Of a DNA stretch of 64,000 bases, positions 33,991-45,405 are shown one piece after another (the first letter of the stretch is position 1; each line of letters begins with the position of its first letter). The notes under the pieces are model-generated. The model made no database searches. It had not been told where the DNA came from and worked only from the letters and a program-made list of their open reading frames with translations. The stretch comes from Cryptomeria japonica (taxonomy: Eukaryota; Streptophyta; Pinopsida; Cupressales; Cupressaceae). The stretch lies in assembly GCF_030272615.1 (NCBI RefSeq), contig NC_081406.1, forward strand, positions 262,249,386-262,313,385, written 5' to 3'. Both the position numbers and the translations under genes were made by a program.

Positions 33991-34344
33991 CTAACCTACA
34001 CTTAAAATATTGTTCTTTAAACTTTCAACATAATAAACATTATCAGTGTTAGTCTTACCATTCAATGATATTGTTCCCTTGCCTTTGATCCTACATGCCT
34101 TGTTGTCTCCAAATCTGACTAATCCACCATGAAATTCTTGTAGTGATAGAAATTTTCTCTTCTCAACAGTCATGTGATGTGAGCATCCATTGTCTATAAC
34201 CCATTCATCCTTTTCTTCAATTTTAGCAGCTAAAGCCTTTTCATCAGTATGAATTGCTTCAATGATAGGTTTCGGAGAATCATCCTTGATAGCAATAAAA
34301 ACCCAGTCCTTACCAGAGGCAGCTCCATTACCGATTCCACTCAC
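33991..34344 (-). pseudogene. copia C protease region with altered active site
   Basis: The frame contains EWVIDNGCSHHMTVEKRKF and VRFGDNKACRIKGKGTI ... VYYVESLKNNILSVG, the copia protease and start of the pre-integrase. The catalytic D-S/T-G is D-N-G here, which would abolish or reduce activity. The preceding gag knuckle (minus strand near 34540) reads CFSCNKIGYFASRC, with the zinc-ligand His replaced by Tyr. Confidence 0.85.
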
Positions 34345-34431
34345 ATGTTCATCATCATCAGTAATACCAAAATCATCATCACCAACATAATAGCATGATT
34401 CATCCTTAGTCCTTCTAAATCTAGGTTTGTT

Positions 34432-35061
34432 CTAATATTCCGGATTAGGCTTATAACTCTTCACAAATCTTTCATGATTCCTAGCAGCTCTTTCAGGGCA
34501 TCTAGAAGCAAAATAACCAATTTTATTGCATGAAAAACATTTAAAGGGGACTTTTCCTTCATACTTACTTCCAATTAGTCCTTTAGGAATTCTTCTAGCA
34601 ATCAGGGCTTCTAGCTCTTCAAAGTTCTCTTTCTTCTCTTTCAATGTCCTCTATATCTTTAGCATACATCTCTTTCCAATCTATCTCTTGCTTACCAGAG
34701 GCATATGCTCTAAATGCAGTCTCAGTTTTAGTAGCACTCTGATCATTAAGTTCCTCAAGCTCAAAAGTAGTCCATTTCCCAAGCAGTGTATCTTTGGTAA
34801 TAGGGGTACTTGGCATTGTCTAGAGTTCACTGATTGTAGTAGCCTTCGTCTTATAAGCCGGAGGTAGAACTCTCAGAACCTTTGACACTATCTCATCCTC
34901 ACTAACCAATCTACTGCAACATTTGATTCCCATAACAATCTCATTTACTTTGTCCATGAAGGAACTTATCTTCTCATCTTCTTCCATCTTCAAAGTTTCA
35001 TACCTTACCTGGAAACCTTCAAGTTTTACAATTTTCATAGCCTGGTCACCTTCATAAAGAG
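34432..35061 (-). pseudogene. copia C gag, C-terminal part
   Basis: Three overlapping minus-strand frames together give the copia gag tail: NTLYEGDQAMKIVKLEGFQV, EDEKISSFMDKVNEIV, SKVLRVLPPAYKTKATTISE, FELEELNDQSATKTETAFRA and the defective zinc knuckle. Frameshifts lie near 34819 and 34640. It is separated from its N-terminus by the gypsy fragment. Confidence 0.85.
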
Positions 35062-35381
35062 TGTTGCCGGGAATAATCATTATGTTATGTTGTTATATTA
35101 TGTTTATGTTGTCGTCGGTAATAATGAGTTACGGCGGTCAGTTAGTTAGCCGACGGGTAGGTACTTGGAGTCATGACGGTTGTGTCATACCCCTTCGGGT
35201 ATTATATATTGTGTACCTTTTCTTCAAAGTATAATCATGTTAGTTGTGTCAGATGTAATGTTATAAGCACTTATTGTACATGGACTGTGGAATTAATACA
35301 GAGGCTGGTTATTTAATATATTTCCATTATGTTATGTGCATTTACTTTCTGCATTTAACCGTTTACCCAAGAGGACAAACA
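35062..35381 (+). repeat. 5' LTR of the gypsy fragment (320 bp)
   Basis: It begins tgttgccgggaataatc and ends gaggacaaaca. It contains a TATA-like gtattatatattg near 35202. The inner end abuts the primer-binding site at 35383-35400 (ttggtgtcgttgccta), similar to the tRNA-Asp-type sites of Athila/Tat gypsy elements. Confidence 0.75.
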
Positions 35382-35666
35382 TTTGGTGTCGTTGCCTAGA
35401 CGAACTCGGGAACGGAAGACACAAATGGTGCACGGACACAACGGGCCTACCCGTTGGTGAGATTGACCCAGAGGCCGACGACGCGCAAAGGGAACAATCA
35501 TCGTGGGATGCAGAGCGTGATGGCAAGAGGCGAAGGGGAAATTGAACCTTGTAATAATCCCGACACATTGCTGATATAAATTGTGGCCGAAAGGCAAAAT
35601 AAAAATAAAAATAAAAAAAGTTTTTTTGTGTACATGGCCTGTGTTTGCTGTGTATGGAAGTGACTT

Positions 35667-37502
35667 ATGCCCAATAGACTAAATAAGGACAAAAATAAAA
35701 AGATACAGAGTGACGAATGGGAAGTGGCACAAACCACGTTGAATCTCAGACAGCAGATAGAACGAAGGCGTAGGCTAAGGCAGCTTGCCAAGGGACGATC
35801 GGCCGAGGGGTTGCCCGAAGGGAACCCAGGAGGTGTCACAGAGGTTGCGGAGGTAGAGATAGACAGAGAGAACTACACTATCTACACTATTGTAGGGCTG
35901 CCAGAAGGAGTCACAGAGGGTGCCGAAGGAGAACTCTACAGTTCGCCAGAATACCATCGTAGGGTAAGAAACCTGATCGACGCTACCAGAGACTTGCTAA
36001 AGAATTTGTCCATTTCAGAGGACAACCGGAGGGAGACATCGAAAGGTGACAGTACGACCGAAGTTGCCAAGGGAGCACAAGGGTACCGTACAGGAGGCAA
36101 TTTGTTTGGTTCGGTGTCAGCAACTTTTTTCGGAGGACCCACGAGTGGAGGTTCAGTTGCAGGAGGCAGAGGATCGCCAAGTACAAGCACGCAAGGAATT
36201 AGAGGAGCGAGACCCAGTGGTGGGATGGCGAGTAAACAAAAATTGCCAAAGTTCACAGGGGAGGGCAAGGAAGACCCCTTAAGGCACTACCGTACATGTG
36301 AAACCATTTGGTCCGTCAATGGAGTAATAGACCAGGATGACTGGGTACAGCAGTTCCCAGCCACGTTACAAGGAGTTTCCATAGATTGGTACACCGATGT
36401 GGACAAGCAAAAAGTGGCCACATGGGCCAATCTATAGAAGGAATTCACGGGGGAGTTTCGGTTGCTTCGTGATGACAATGAAATTGTAACGGAGATATAC
36501 AGTACCAAACAAGGTACCAGGGAGACAGTACGGGCATACAGTCGGAGGCTGAAAGAACTCTTGGGTAAAATGGAAAGCCAACCCGCAGATGGATTGAAGA
36601 AACAATAGTTCGTTGAAGGGTTGAAATCCTCCCTATGGAGGAAGATGAAAATTGTACCCCCGACGTCATATGACGACGCTTATAATAGGGCGATGGACCT
36701 GGAGAGTGAACACAAAACATCAAAGAAGAAGAAAAGTAATAAATCCTCATCCGAGGACGATGACTCTTCACAGGAAAGCAGCAGCGATGACGAGGCTGGA
36801 AAATGGGTGCAAGCGCTCCAGAAAGACATGGAGCAAATGAGAAAAGAATTCAAAATAATGAGAAGCACTGGTCGGAATGAAGGGGACATATGGTGCACTG
36901 AGTGCAAAGAGGAAGGGCACACAAAGGGTACTTGCCAGAAGAAGGCATTCTGCGAGATTTGCCAAGTGATGGGACACTCCACCAGGGAGTGCCCATACAA
37001 CATGAAAACCCGAAGTGTGCAAATGAACGAGGTGTTGTTCACGGAGCAGGCCACAACATCCGCACAAGCAGGTACTGGCCAACATACTAACACAACGGCA
37101 TCATCTGGAGGATACCAGGACAACAGACGCGGCGGTAGAAGGAATAGCAACAATACCAATAACGGAAGCCGTATCCAGTATGACGCCAAGGGTCGGCCAA
37201 TTATCCAATGTAGGGCCTGTAATCAATGGGGGCACTTCGCCCGTGATTGCACGAAGGAAGCCACCCCTCAGCACCTCTGCCGTTGGTGTGGGCCAAGCGA
37301 CCATGAGGATGCAAATTTCCCATGGGAAGGGGTTAATCTCCTCAACATTGAGAAGGTTGAGAAGAAGACTGGTGAGAAAGAAGTACTAGCGATCACCCGC
37401 ACCCAGACGAAAAAAGCCACTTATCCCGACCCCCGCACGGAGAAGGAGAGATTACGGGAGGCAAAGGCCAATATTGAACGTGAGATGACGACCGAACGAT
37501 AG
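35667..37502 (+). pseudogene. Ty3/gypsy gag with two in-frame amber codons
   Basis: Reading straight through two TAG codons (36435-36437 and 36606-36608) gives one frame of about 610 codons. The Retrotrans_gag core has KLPKFTGEGKEDPLRHYRTC, WVQQFPATLQGVSIDWYTD, KEFTGEFRLL, EIYSTKQGTRETVRAYSRRL and FVEGLKSSLW. An acidic Ser-rich stretch follows, then three zinc knuckles (CTECKEEGHTKGTC, CEICQVMGHSTREC, CRACNQWGHFARDC). A fourth (CRWCGPSDHEDANF) lacks the last Cys. Both stops could be CAG to TAG changes, the type expected from cytosine methylation at CHG sites. No frameshift was seen. Confidence 0.9.
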
Positions 37503-37716
37503 GACAACGAGGTGGCGAGTACATCATCCCGTACGGAAGCGGAAAATAACATCATTGGGCAAATCTTGCAGATAGAGGTGCCGATAAAGGTAAAAGACCT
37601 TCTAGACTCTATGCCACAATTGAGGACTACCATCCTCACCAATGTGCAAAGCACCGCATCGTCGAGTGCACCACAGGTAGGGGTTCCCACCACCGCATCC
37701 TCGAGTGCACCACGCT

Positions 37717-37956
37717 TAACAATGCTTCTTTAGCTCTGACATCATTTTCAGCCTTCTTCTGTTCATCAATAGGTGTCGATGTTCCAGAATTAGGATCATG
37801 AGGTATATACCCTTTGTCCACTATCTCCCAAACTTTAGCTCCAAGACATCTGAGATGAATCTTCATTCGCTCCTTCCATATTTTGTAATTTGTACCATCA
37901 AATTTGGGACTCTCCTTCCGATAGGGATTGAATGTAGAACTAGATGCAGTTTCCAT
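37717..37956 (-). pseudogene. copia C gag, N-terminal part
   Basis: The frame opens METASSSTFNPYRKESPKFD and continues GTNYKIWKERMKIHLRCLG and EKKAENDVRAKEALLS-like sequence, the canonical start of copia gag (DUF4219/UBN2 region). The gypsy fragment interrupts it after the ALLS motif. The remaining 27 codons of that open frame are gypsy sequence. The ATG at 37956 lies about 45 bp from the primer-binding site. Confidence 0.88.
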
Positions 37957-37999
37957 CAGATCTCCTCAAGTGGTTAAGCTTCTGCAGAGAGGACCTCGC

Positions 38000-38011
38000 T
38001 CTGATACCAAT
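38000..38011 (-). other. Primer-binding site of copia C
   Basis: The minus strand reads TTGGTATCAGAGCGAGG immediately after the LTR end (TGTCTAACA). It is an exact match to the initiator tRNA-Met 3' end complement TGGTATCAGAGC. Confidence 0.88.
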
Positions 38012-39236
38012 TGTTAGACATATCTGATACCGGGAGTAAACTGAGTGGGGGTGGATTAGTTTACTATTAGAAATTAGAACTTAATGCATATCAAAACCAT
38101 TAAACCGGAGCACAAAGGAACCAACACAATGAAGAATATAACATGAAAGATCAGTACACACAACACCAATATTTTGATGTGGAAAACCCGGTAAAGGGAA
38201 AAACCATGGTGGGAAACCCTACCCACAATCAGATGAATACTCTGTAGTGGTATTGTGAACAATTACAATGGGGTATGCACTTGCAGAAAGGCCAAGAGCT
38301 TAGAGTGCACTACTCATCACAAAAGGAAGTCTCACTAACTTACAAAAACATCGGACTACAATCCGAAAAGAATGAACTGTGAAAGTAGCATCTCCTAATG
38401 CTTGATACAGTTCCGGTTAAGCACAAATGTTTGCCCTTCAATAAAAAAACCTTCATTGAATGATATATCACTTGTTCGCACATAAACCTTCCTTTGATAA
38501 TGCAGACATAATCATCCATCCCATCGATATCCAAATTACATGAATAAGTCACCTATAAATATAGATCATCAACCTTATTGACAAGGTCGGTTAAACCCTA
38601 AACCCATAAACCCATAATAACAAAAATTACATTGCATGGTATCACCAAACCAATATTATGATTTACATTACATAGCATGGACCTAAAACAAGTAACCAAA
38701 CAATTCGATCCGTCATAAATTCCATTAAGACCAAAATACAACATGCTTCACCAACCAGTAGAAACCCTTAGTGAAGTAACATAAAAAATCTAATCGTATC
38801 CAAATAGGACCACCATAACAACACGCCAGCCAATGCAAAGTCACCAAACACTTAGAATATGATCAAGAAGCACCTTCAACGTTATAGAAACTGATTCCAT
38901 AAGTCGGACCAAGATCATTTGACCAAAACACCAAATATCACTTACTAGTAAATTTAACCGGGAAAGCTAGAAGCTAGCCAATACCAGTAAATACCAAAAG
39001 CAATAACAACAAAAGAACCAAATCATGAACCAATAGAATATAGCAAGCATATAACCATCTAGAGTAAGGATCCAAAACCAATTCCAGAGATTTGATCATA
39101 CCGGATCAAAATCATAGTTAAAACCAAGATGATCACCAAGAGTAACCGGGATAGGTCCAACCTGGATAGTCTCCAACCGGGATACAGTGTTGACATCAAT
39201 GACAACACTTAACCAAATCCTAACATATTGCCAACA
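38012..39236 (-). repeat. 5' LTR of copia C (1225 bp)
   Basis: The minus strand begins TGTTGGCAATATGTTAGG and ends GGTATCAGATATGTCTAACA (TG...CA). The left partner is 29578-30737. The 5 bp after the outer end are gtaac; no matching TSD can be found on the truncated left side. Confidence 0.88.
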
Positions 39237-40400
39237 GTAACTACACATCTCAATTCATGCTTCCTCTCTTCACATGTGCAACCTACAAGAGATGCTACAA
39301 TAGGCCAACTTAAACAACTACTCATGTGCTTTCTTTTATAGATATGGGCTTGCACAAAACCACCAAACAATATTATATAAACCATGTGACTAATGCTATG
39401 AGCTTACAAAACCATTTCTCCCCACATTTACTTTTTGATACTATGTTTTTCCAATATTAAATATCATATGTATCTCGATGTTACATACAACACTTAAAAG
39501 TGACCCTAAGAAAGTGTAACCCATCTAATGCACAAATCCCTAAATCCCCTGTGTACCAAAAATAATATTATTTTTTACATTATAACATAAAGTAGGCTAT
39601 ATAACATAATTTTTTCTTGTATTCTCCCACTTGTATACATTGCTTAAGGGATAAAAATTAAACTCAAAAATAGAGGGAACAATCTCTATAGCCAACACGT
39701 ACCATCAAGAAGTCAAATTATTATGTGTGCTGCATCAAGATACTTGCAACAATAATGAAAGTGACTGTAATCTCAAACATGATTCCTCTTATCCTCCATC
39801 ATGCCAATGCACAAAAGATAATATTCAATCTAAAGAGATGTCACATATTAGCAATAATCTTGCCTCAAGTTGATATCCAAACACAAACACTAAATCCAAT
39901 GGTAATAAATATTCATCAATAGTTATCAAGAAAAAATTATCATAGCTAAAATATCAATCATGACTAGTTGCTAACACATCTAACTAACCATAACTCAAGA
40001 CCAAGGTATACACACCATAACAAGGAAATCTCATTCCATCAACATATGTTGATGCTCTACAAAAAGGATTAGAAAATATATTTGATGGCAACACACACAA
40101 GAGCACAAGAAACAAACATTAGTGTTAGCAACAAAAGATTATCCTAAACAAGCATATCAAGAGAGATATTAAGCATGAAATAGAAAGCATACAAACATAA
40201 AATAGATAAACTATACTCCTCCCAATGGTAATCAAGATGTTCATAGTTGCTCCTCCCTTGTTCCTCTCCTCTCCAAGTTCCACATGAGTGTAGCTCTCAT
40301 ATTTTAGCACTAGCCATGGATGCCATATGGAGATTCAAGACTTTTGCATATGATAAGAAAATGCTATGCAAGTGTAGATAGTGATGCTATGAAAAAACTC
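39237..40400. other. Noncoding, possibly internal remnant of an LTR element
   Basis: No gene motif is recognised. On the minus strand a weak primer-site-like TTGGTATTAGC occurs near 40402-40412, to the left of the LTR-like block that follows. If real, this DNA would be its internal region. Confidence 0.3.
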
Positions 40401-40414
40401 TATGCTAATACCAA

Positions 40415-41690
40415 TATAACAACAATACTCTAATGCTTTTTTCTTTGCTTGAGGAGAAGGGTTCTATTTATAGAAGAAATGGGAAAATGAAGGGTTAAGA
40501 TTGAGCAATCTTAACAAGGGTTAGGATTGAAAGATATTCAATCCATGTGAGACTTTCAACCCAATCTCATGTTGACAAGTGTCACCATGAGGAGGCTTGA
40601 GAGGAGAGATAAGTAGCATTAAATGCTTGAGGGGACATGATGGTTACCCTGGGGGGTTGGGTTAGGGTTAGGTTAATGGATATTCCTTTTATCCAAGGGA
40701 TAAATGAATGTGCAAGGGTTAAATGGTTACCTTAGTCAAAGAAATAAATGCTTTGAAGAGTCCCATGAGTCGAAAGGATGGTTAAGTTAGAGGAAAGTCT
40801 CTAACCAAAGGTAAAAGGTGAGTTAACCATAAATGGTTGTGTAAGAGCCTTTAATGGTTTGGAAGGCTTTAGAGGTTAACCATTTGAAAACATAAAGCCT
40901 TTAATGGTTATTGAAGACTTTGGAGGTTTTTGAGAAGTGACTTCCTTTTATTTAAGAATGTGACAATATTTAGGGGATGGATTAGGTTAATTGGGAAGGG
41001 TTAGAAGAATCTAGAAGGGATTTAGGCATGCAAGTGGATTTTGTCGGAGAATGCAAGTGGGAGAAATTTTAGGATTTTCAATTGAAATACATTTCAATTA
41101 AATGGTGTAATTTGCATTTCAAATAAATATTAATTTATTTAAATGAGAAAAAGGAAGATAAAGCATTAAATGCTTGAAGACTTTAAGGGAAACCTTTAAA
41201 GGCTTAAAAAGACTCTAGAAGGAAGCCATTAAGTTTGAAGACTTTAAGGGAAACCATTAAAGGTTTCAAGTGGGTGAGGATAAATAGGATTTTAAATAAA
41301 TAATTTATTTAAAATAGTTGTGCAACTTGCATTTGTAGGAAAATGCAAGTGGGTGGAGGATAAAGGTGATTTAAATAAATGTTAATTTATTTAAATGTGA
41401 GAGATGGGATTTTGGGGGTTTTAAATAAATATTAATTTATTTAAATGTGAGAGAAGATTTAATTAAACAAATATGATTTATTTATTTAATTAATGGTCTG
41501 AATTCGGTTAAGTGAATTAAATCAAATAAACTAAATAATTTATTTAATTAATAGGAGAAGAGGGTTAAGATGAATTAATTAAATATTAATTTAATTAATT
41601 ATTGATTGATGGTTAAATAATCAAATAAATACTAAATATTCATTTAATTAAGTGGACAGATTTATGTGACTACATATGTAACCTAGATTT
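40415..41690 (-). repeat. LTR-like sequence with TATA box and AT-palindrome cluster
   Basis: On the minus strand a promoter-like TTCTATAAATAGAACCC (about 40462-40478) follows an AT-rich upstream region. From 41100 to 41660 the motif ttaaataaatattaatttat and variants recur at least six times, each nearly palindromic. Blocks such as gaagactttaagggaaacc repeat (41176 and 41236). The layout suggests an LTR U3 with expanded subrepeats, but its ends were not found. Confidence 0.4.
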
Positions 41691-41699
41691 TCTCAATTT

Positions 41700-42487
41700 T
41701 TGCTCCTTCTCTCTATTGAAACCCTTATGTGTTCAAAGCTACTTATTGTTGGATCATCATGCAATGGCTCATCACTCACTATTGGTTCGCCACTTGTTGG
41801 TTTGTTGTGTGATGGCTTGCACTAATCGTCGATTTCACTCATTGTTGATTCATCACTTGTTGGTGGTGCACCACTCCATTCTTTTGTTGCTTCTAGTGGC
41901 CTCATCACTAATTGTGTTAATGTTTCCCCTTCTGTGGGTTCTCTACCTAGTCATACCCCTTTACAAGATATGACTGTCAATTTTATGCAAAGAGTTACTA
42001 TGCTTTGGTAGTAACCTTGTTGTGGAAAATTTTCTATCGCTAGGTTTTGGTTCTCTGTGTGTGGATGCCTATGAATCCTGTATGATTGGTCACCACCCTC
42101 CTTATGATCTTGCTGATCCCTCCCATAAAGGTAAACCCCTTCCTTGCTCTTCTTCTTCCCTTGTTATTATCTATGGATAGGTGATGTTGGACAACAAAGT
42201 CTACTTTTGTTGTCATTCTCTCATATGCAAATCTTAATGTTGGTATTTGGCCTTCATTTATAGAACTGAACAGATGAGTTTTGGAGTCTTGGAGGGCCCA
42301 TACTATTGACAAGATTAAAATTTATCTCTATGCTTAGGGATTCTTTCTAGCATCCTTCTAAGCTAAGGATGACAAGTCTTGAGTGTTGGAGGATGGTGTT
42401 TGGATATGGGGTAACGTCTCACTTTCTCTAAATTCTTGACTCCCTTCCTTCAACCCTATTTTTGAATCATTAAAAAAAAAATTGTAT
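41700..42487 (+). pseudogene. LINE ORF1 relic with DUF4283-like domain
   Basis: From about 42215 the plus strand reads, with stops, LSYANLNVGIWPSFIELNR, VLESWRAHTIDKIKIYLYA, GFFLASF, AKDDKS, VLEDGVWIWGNVSLSL and LPSFNPIFESLKKKIVL. This follows the DUF4283 pattern of plant LINE/ORF1 proteins (a GPW/GVW motif and a W-x-P-x-F-N/D-P end). The upstream part (41720-42150) is low-quality coding. The relic ends abruptly where LTR-like sequence begins (42488). Family assignment rests on remembered pattern, not a search. Confidence 0.5.
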
Positions 42488-43483
42488 TGCTGAACACAAA
42501 AGTACATTGAGAAGGGGGGGTTGAATCAGTGTATACTTAAATACTTCTAAAACCACTTTTCTACATTCACAAGTAATTAACCATATATTGTAGAAGAATG
42601 TGTAGATCAATAACACAACACACAACACCAAGATATAAGTGGAAAACCCAAGATGGGAAAAACCACAATGAGAAAATGCTACTTGGAGCTACTGTCCAAA
42701 TCTAGCCTCACAAATGTATCAGTTGTTTATAATTAATTTGAAGGCACCAATCTTCAGGAGACACCAATCCCTTGGACTTTATGGACACCAATCCAAAGGA
42801 GCTCCAACCCTTACAGTTTATGGAAACCAATCCAAAGGAGCACCAACCCCCTTATAATCACTTGATTTGAAGACACCAACATTCAAGAGGCACCAATCCC
42901 CTACACTAACATACAAGACTGTAATATTGATATAATACAAAAAGAATGAATAGATATGAACCTCAATAATTTTGCCGTCTCTTTAGAATTTTGGTCCACT
43001 CTCTTTCGGCTCTGCAACTCTCCCTTCTTTGCTGCTCAAATTGATAAAACACTATCAGCTCTCACTCTATTCTACTTCTCTACAACTCCTCAATCTTTCT
43101 TCACTTTGCAACAAAATATATATCAATTTTGATTCTATTTATATACTTGGTGTTAACCTCTGGAATGTTAATCAATACCACACTATAGATCATAAAAACA
43201 ACAATTTGCATTGCAATCATGCATCATGATCTGTACATTTTCCTATGTTGTATTAGGATTGTTCATTCAATCAGTTTGCACTTTGTTCTTATCATCACAA
43301 CATAGAGAGCCCATCCCATTTTGTAATTGCCCAATTGCATTCAAAAGATAATTGACTAAGTCGACTTGTGCAAGTTCCTAGAATGTTCGGTTATCATGCC
43401 AAAATAGGTTCCTCTCGATCCTTTAAATATGGACAGTTGATCCGCTTGACTTGATCAAAAAGATTTGTTCATTGTTGCCAACA
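42488..43483 (-). repeat. copia-type LTR, probably solo
   Basis: It shares the layout of the copia C LTR family: gagaagggggggttgaatca near the left end, then caacaccaaga, gtggaaaaccc and gggaaaaaccaca. The right end, ttgccaaca, gives TG...CA termini on the minus strand. No matching 5-bp TSD was found (tgtat-like against tggtg), so the exact ends are uncertain. Confidence 0.5.
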
Positions 43484-44190
43484 TGGTGGTTCCATGTGCC
43501 ACATCACATTATAGCCTGCACAATTTCCTTGGGTCTTCTTTAGTATGTCACATCAAAGAGTCTATTTTATTTTACCTTAATTTTCAAGGACATGTGGCGT
43601 GGGGTCACAACATCGTGACCTGACTCTTGCTTGCATCATCAAACCTTATGAAGTTGTGCTTTCTTCTATCCTTCTAGCTCTGTGGGCCCCAATACAACAT
43701 GTGGCAACTGATTGCTTCATTGCGCGCTAAACTTCAAATGTTAACTCCAAGATGTGAAAAACATTTGTTATGACTGTTTACGATTTGATTGCAACATTGC
43801 AGCCACCTCTGGCAATTAACCCTGAACGTTGCGATTATGTGCCTAACAATCCACCGCGACATCACAACCTCCCCTAATGGTCTGTCCCAACCACTACAAT
43901 CTTGCACCTAGCACTTCATGTTAACTCCCATGGTTCCATTGCAACTTCGTAGCCTCTTTTGGTAGTCTGTTATGACGATTGTGATCTTGCACCTAGCAGA
44001 TTATGTCACCTCGATGTGCACTTCAAGTTGGGCAGCAAAAACATGTGAACTATTGCTCACTTAACCTATTGTCACTAGTTTATATAAAAACTTGATAACG
44101 TCGCCATACTACCAATGTGGGATAAAAGGTTAAAACTATTACACGCATAAGATTGTACCTTCTGCACACAATCTGTATGTTCTCCCTAAA
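43484..44190. other. Noncoding stretch with short internal repeats
   Basis: The phrase atcttgcacctagca occurs near 43901 and 43987 within related blocks (gcacttcatgttaactcc). No gene was seen, although a helicase relic begins directly downstream, so part may be decayed upstream helicase sequence. Confidence 0.35.
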
Positions 44191-44194
44191 TTGT

Positions 44195-45405
44195 TCTTGC
44201 CCAAAGGTGCACATCTACACTATGTAGCTATATGGCATCTCAAAGACATCTTAGGTTCTCTATGTCATGTCAACCCATCCATCTCGTTATTGATCCCTTC
44301 CTTCAATACATATCCTTTTGACATCACTAACAAGGAAAAATACTTGCAACCATCCAAGAAAGAATGCACTTTAGTCGATACATTCTAATAGATGAAATGA
44401 GATTCATTGGTCCAAAGTTGCTACAAAGTTGATATTGGGTTGTGTGAAGCATTCCCTGCCCATAACCACATCCCATTTGGAGGATACTCAATCGTTCTCT
44501 TTGATGGCTTGGGGCAACTATCGTCAACCAATGACATTCCAATATATAGTCCAACTTCCTATGGGAGGACACTATTGCATAGCTTCACAATAGTTATAAC
44601 ATTTTAAAAATATCTCATCAAATTTGAGAGGAATCTACCCAAACTGAATTTTGTGCACTTCTCTCAAATCCACTGAATGTAGAACCTATAATTATAGATT
44701 ACCAATTTCTAAAGTCTCAATCAAGTTCCACACTCATGTCTAAAGATCAATCTATTTTCTTATCATCCATACATATCTTTTTGCAACAAATGAAATGGTG
44801 TCACTCCATAATAAGTGCATGTTACTTTTAGCAAATCTAGTTTTTCTATCCACTATAGAGCAACACAGGCGATAAACATGCTCAAATCTAGACTCAAAGA
44901 ACAATTTGAATCTAATATCCTCTTATGTATTGGACAAGAGGTTATGCTATGTAAAAATTTATGGGTGCAAATAGGACTTGCTAATGGTGCACTTGGATAG
45001 GTCAAAGAAATTGTATACAATAATGGAAAAAAATCACCTCAACTTCCATTCTTTGTTGTTGTTTAATTCGAAAAATTACATAGGATCACAACAACCCAAA
45101 AAATATCCTTGTAACCCTAATGAGCCATGGTATCCACCATTAAATACCACTAAAGATGGCATGGGCCTTAATGAAACACAAATTCCAAAGGCTTGCCCTT
45201 CAAAGAGAAACAATCGACATCAGCAACATTTATGGGTAAGGATTGACATTCACAACTATTTCAAGAGTCCATGAACTTGCAAGTTGCATACACCTTGTCT
45301 TCACATTCCAAAGATATGTAGGAATACAACAAAGTCCATATGTTGCTCATTAAAAAGAAGAGGTGGCACACTTGACAACATTATCCAATGCAAACTCTTC
45401 AAATA
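44195..45405 (+). pseudogene. PIF1-like DNA helicase relic (possible Helitron remnant)
   Basis: Across frameshifts and stops the plus strand shows helicase blocks in order. A region after Walker A, decayed, is at about 44210-44270. The Walker B block QERMHFSRYILIDEMRFIGP is at about 44355-44415. Then come DIGLCEAFPAHNHIPFGGYS and IVLFDGLGQLSS (about 44440-44530), and NLWVQIGLANGALG followed by VKEIVYNNG (44955-45030). The C-terminal ETIDISNIYG and GLTFTTISRVHELAS reach FTFQRYVGIQQSPYVAH and KEEVAHLTTLS (45200-45405). Walker A itself was not found. No Rep domain or Helitron end (5'-TC, 3'-CTRR hairpin) was identified, so host-gene versus Helitron origin is open. Confidence 0.75.

Larger units (their letters stand above)
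35062..37715 (+). mobile_element. Ty3/gypsy fragment (5' LTR, PBS, gag) inside copia C gag
   Basis: A plus-strand LTR (35062-35381) is followed by a primer-binding site and a gypsy gag with CCHC knuckles. The insert sits between two halves of the copia C gag. The right end stops inside gag-downstream sequence with no 3' LTR, and roughly 20-25 codons of copia gag seem missing at the junction. So the 3' part of the element was lost together with some host DNA. A short direct repeat (cgagtgcaccac) lies at the right junction. Confidence 0.8.
29578..39236 (-). mobile_element. Ty1/copia LTR retrotransposon C with nested insertions
   Basis: Two long LTRs in the same orientation (29578-30737 and 38012-39236) flank copia gag, protease, integrase and RNase H on the minus strand. 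Primer-binding site and polypurine tract are in place. Nested inside are a solo LTR (32149-33408) and a gypsy fragment (35062-37715). The reverse transcriptase is missing. The two LTRs are clearly diverged and the left one lacks its outer ~48 bp. The element is old and dead. Telomere-like taaaccctaaaccca in both LTRs (about 30112 and 38593) is part of the LTR. Confidence 0.92.

Noticed and set aside
36680-37189. 169-residue minus-strand ORF over the gypsy gag
   Set aside because: It is a shadow of the gag frame, whose CCHC knuckles establish the coding strand.
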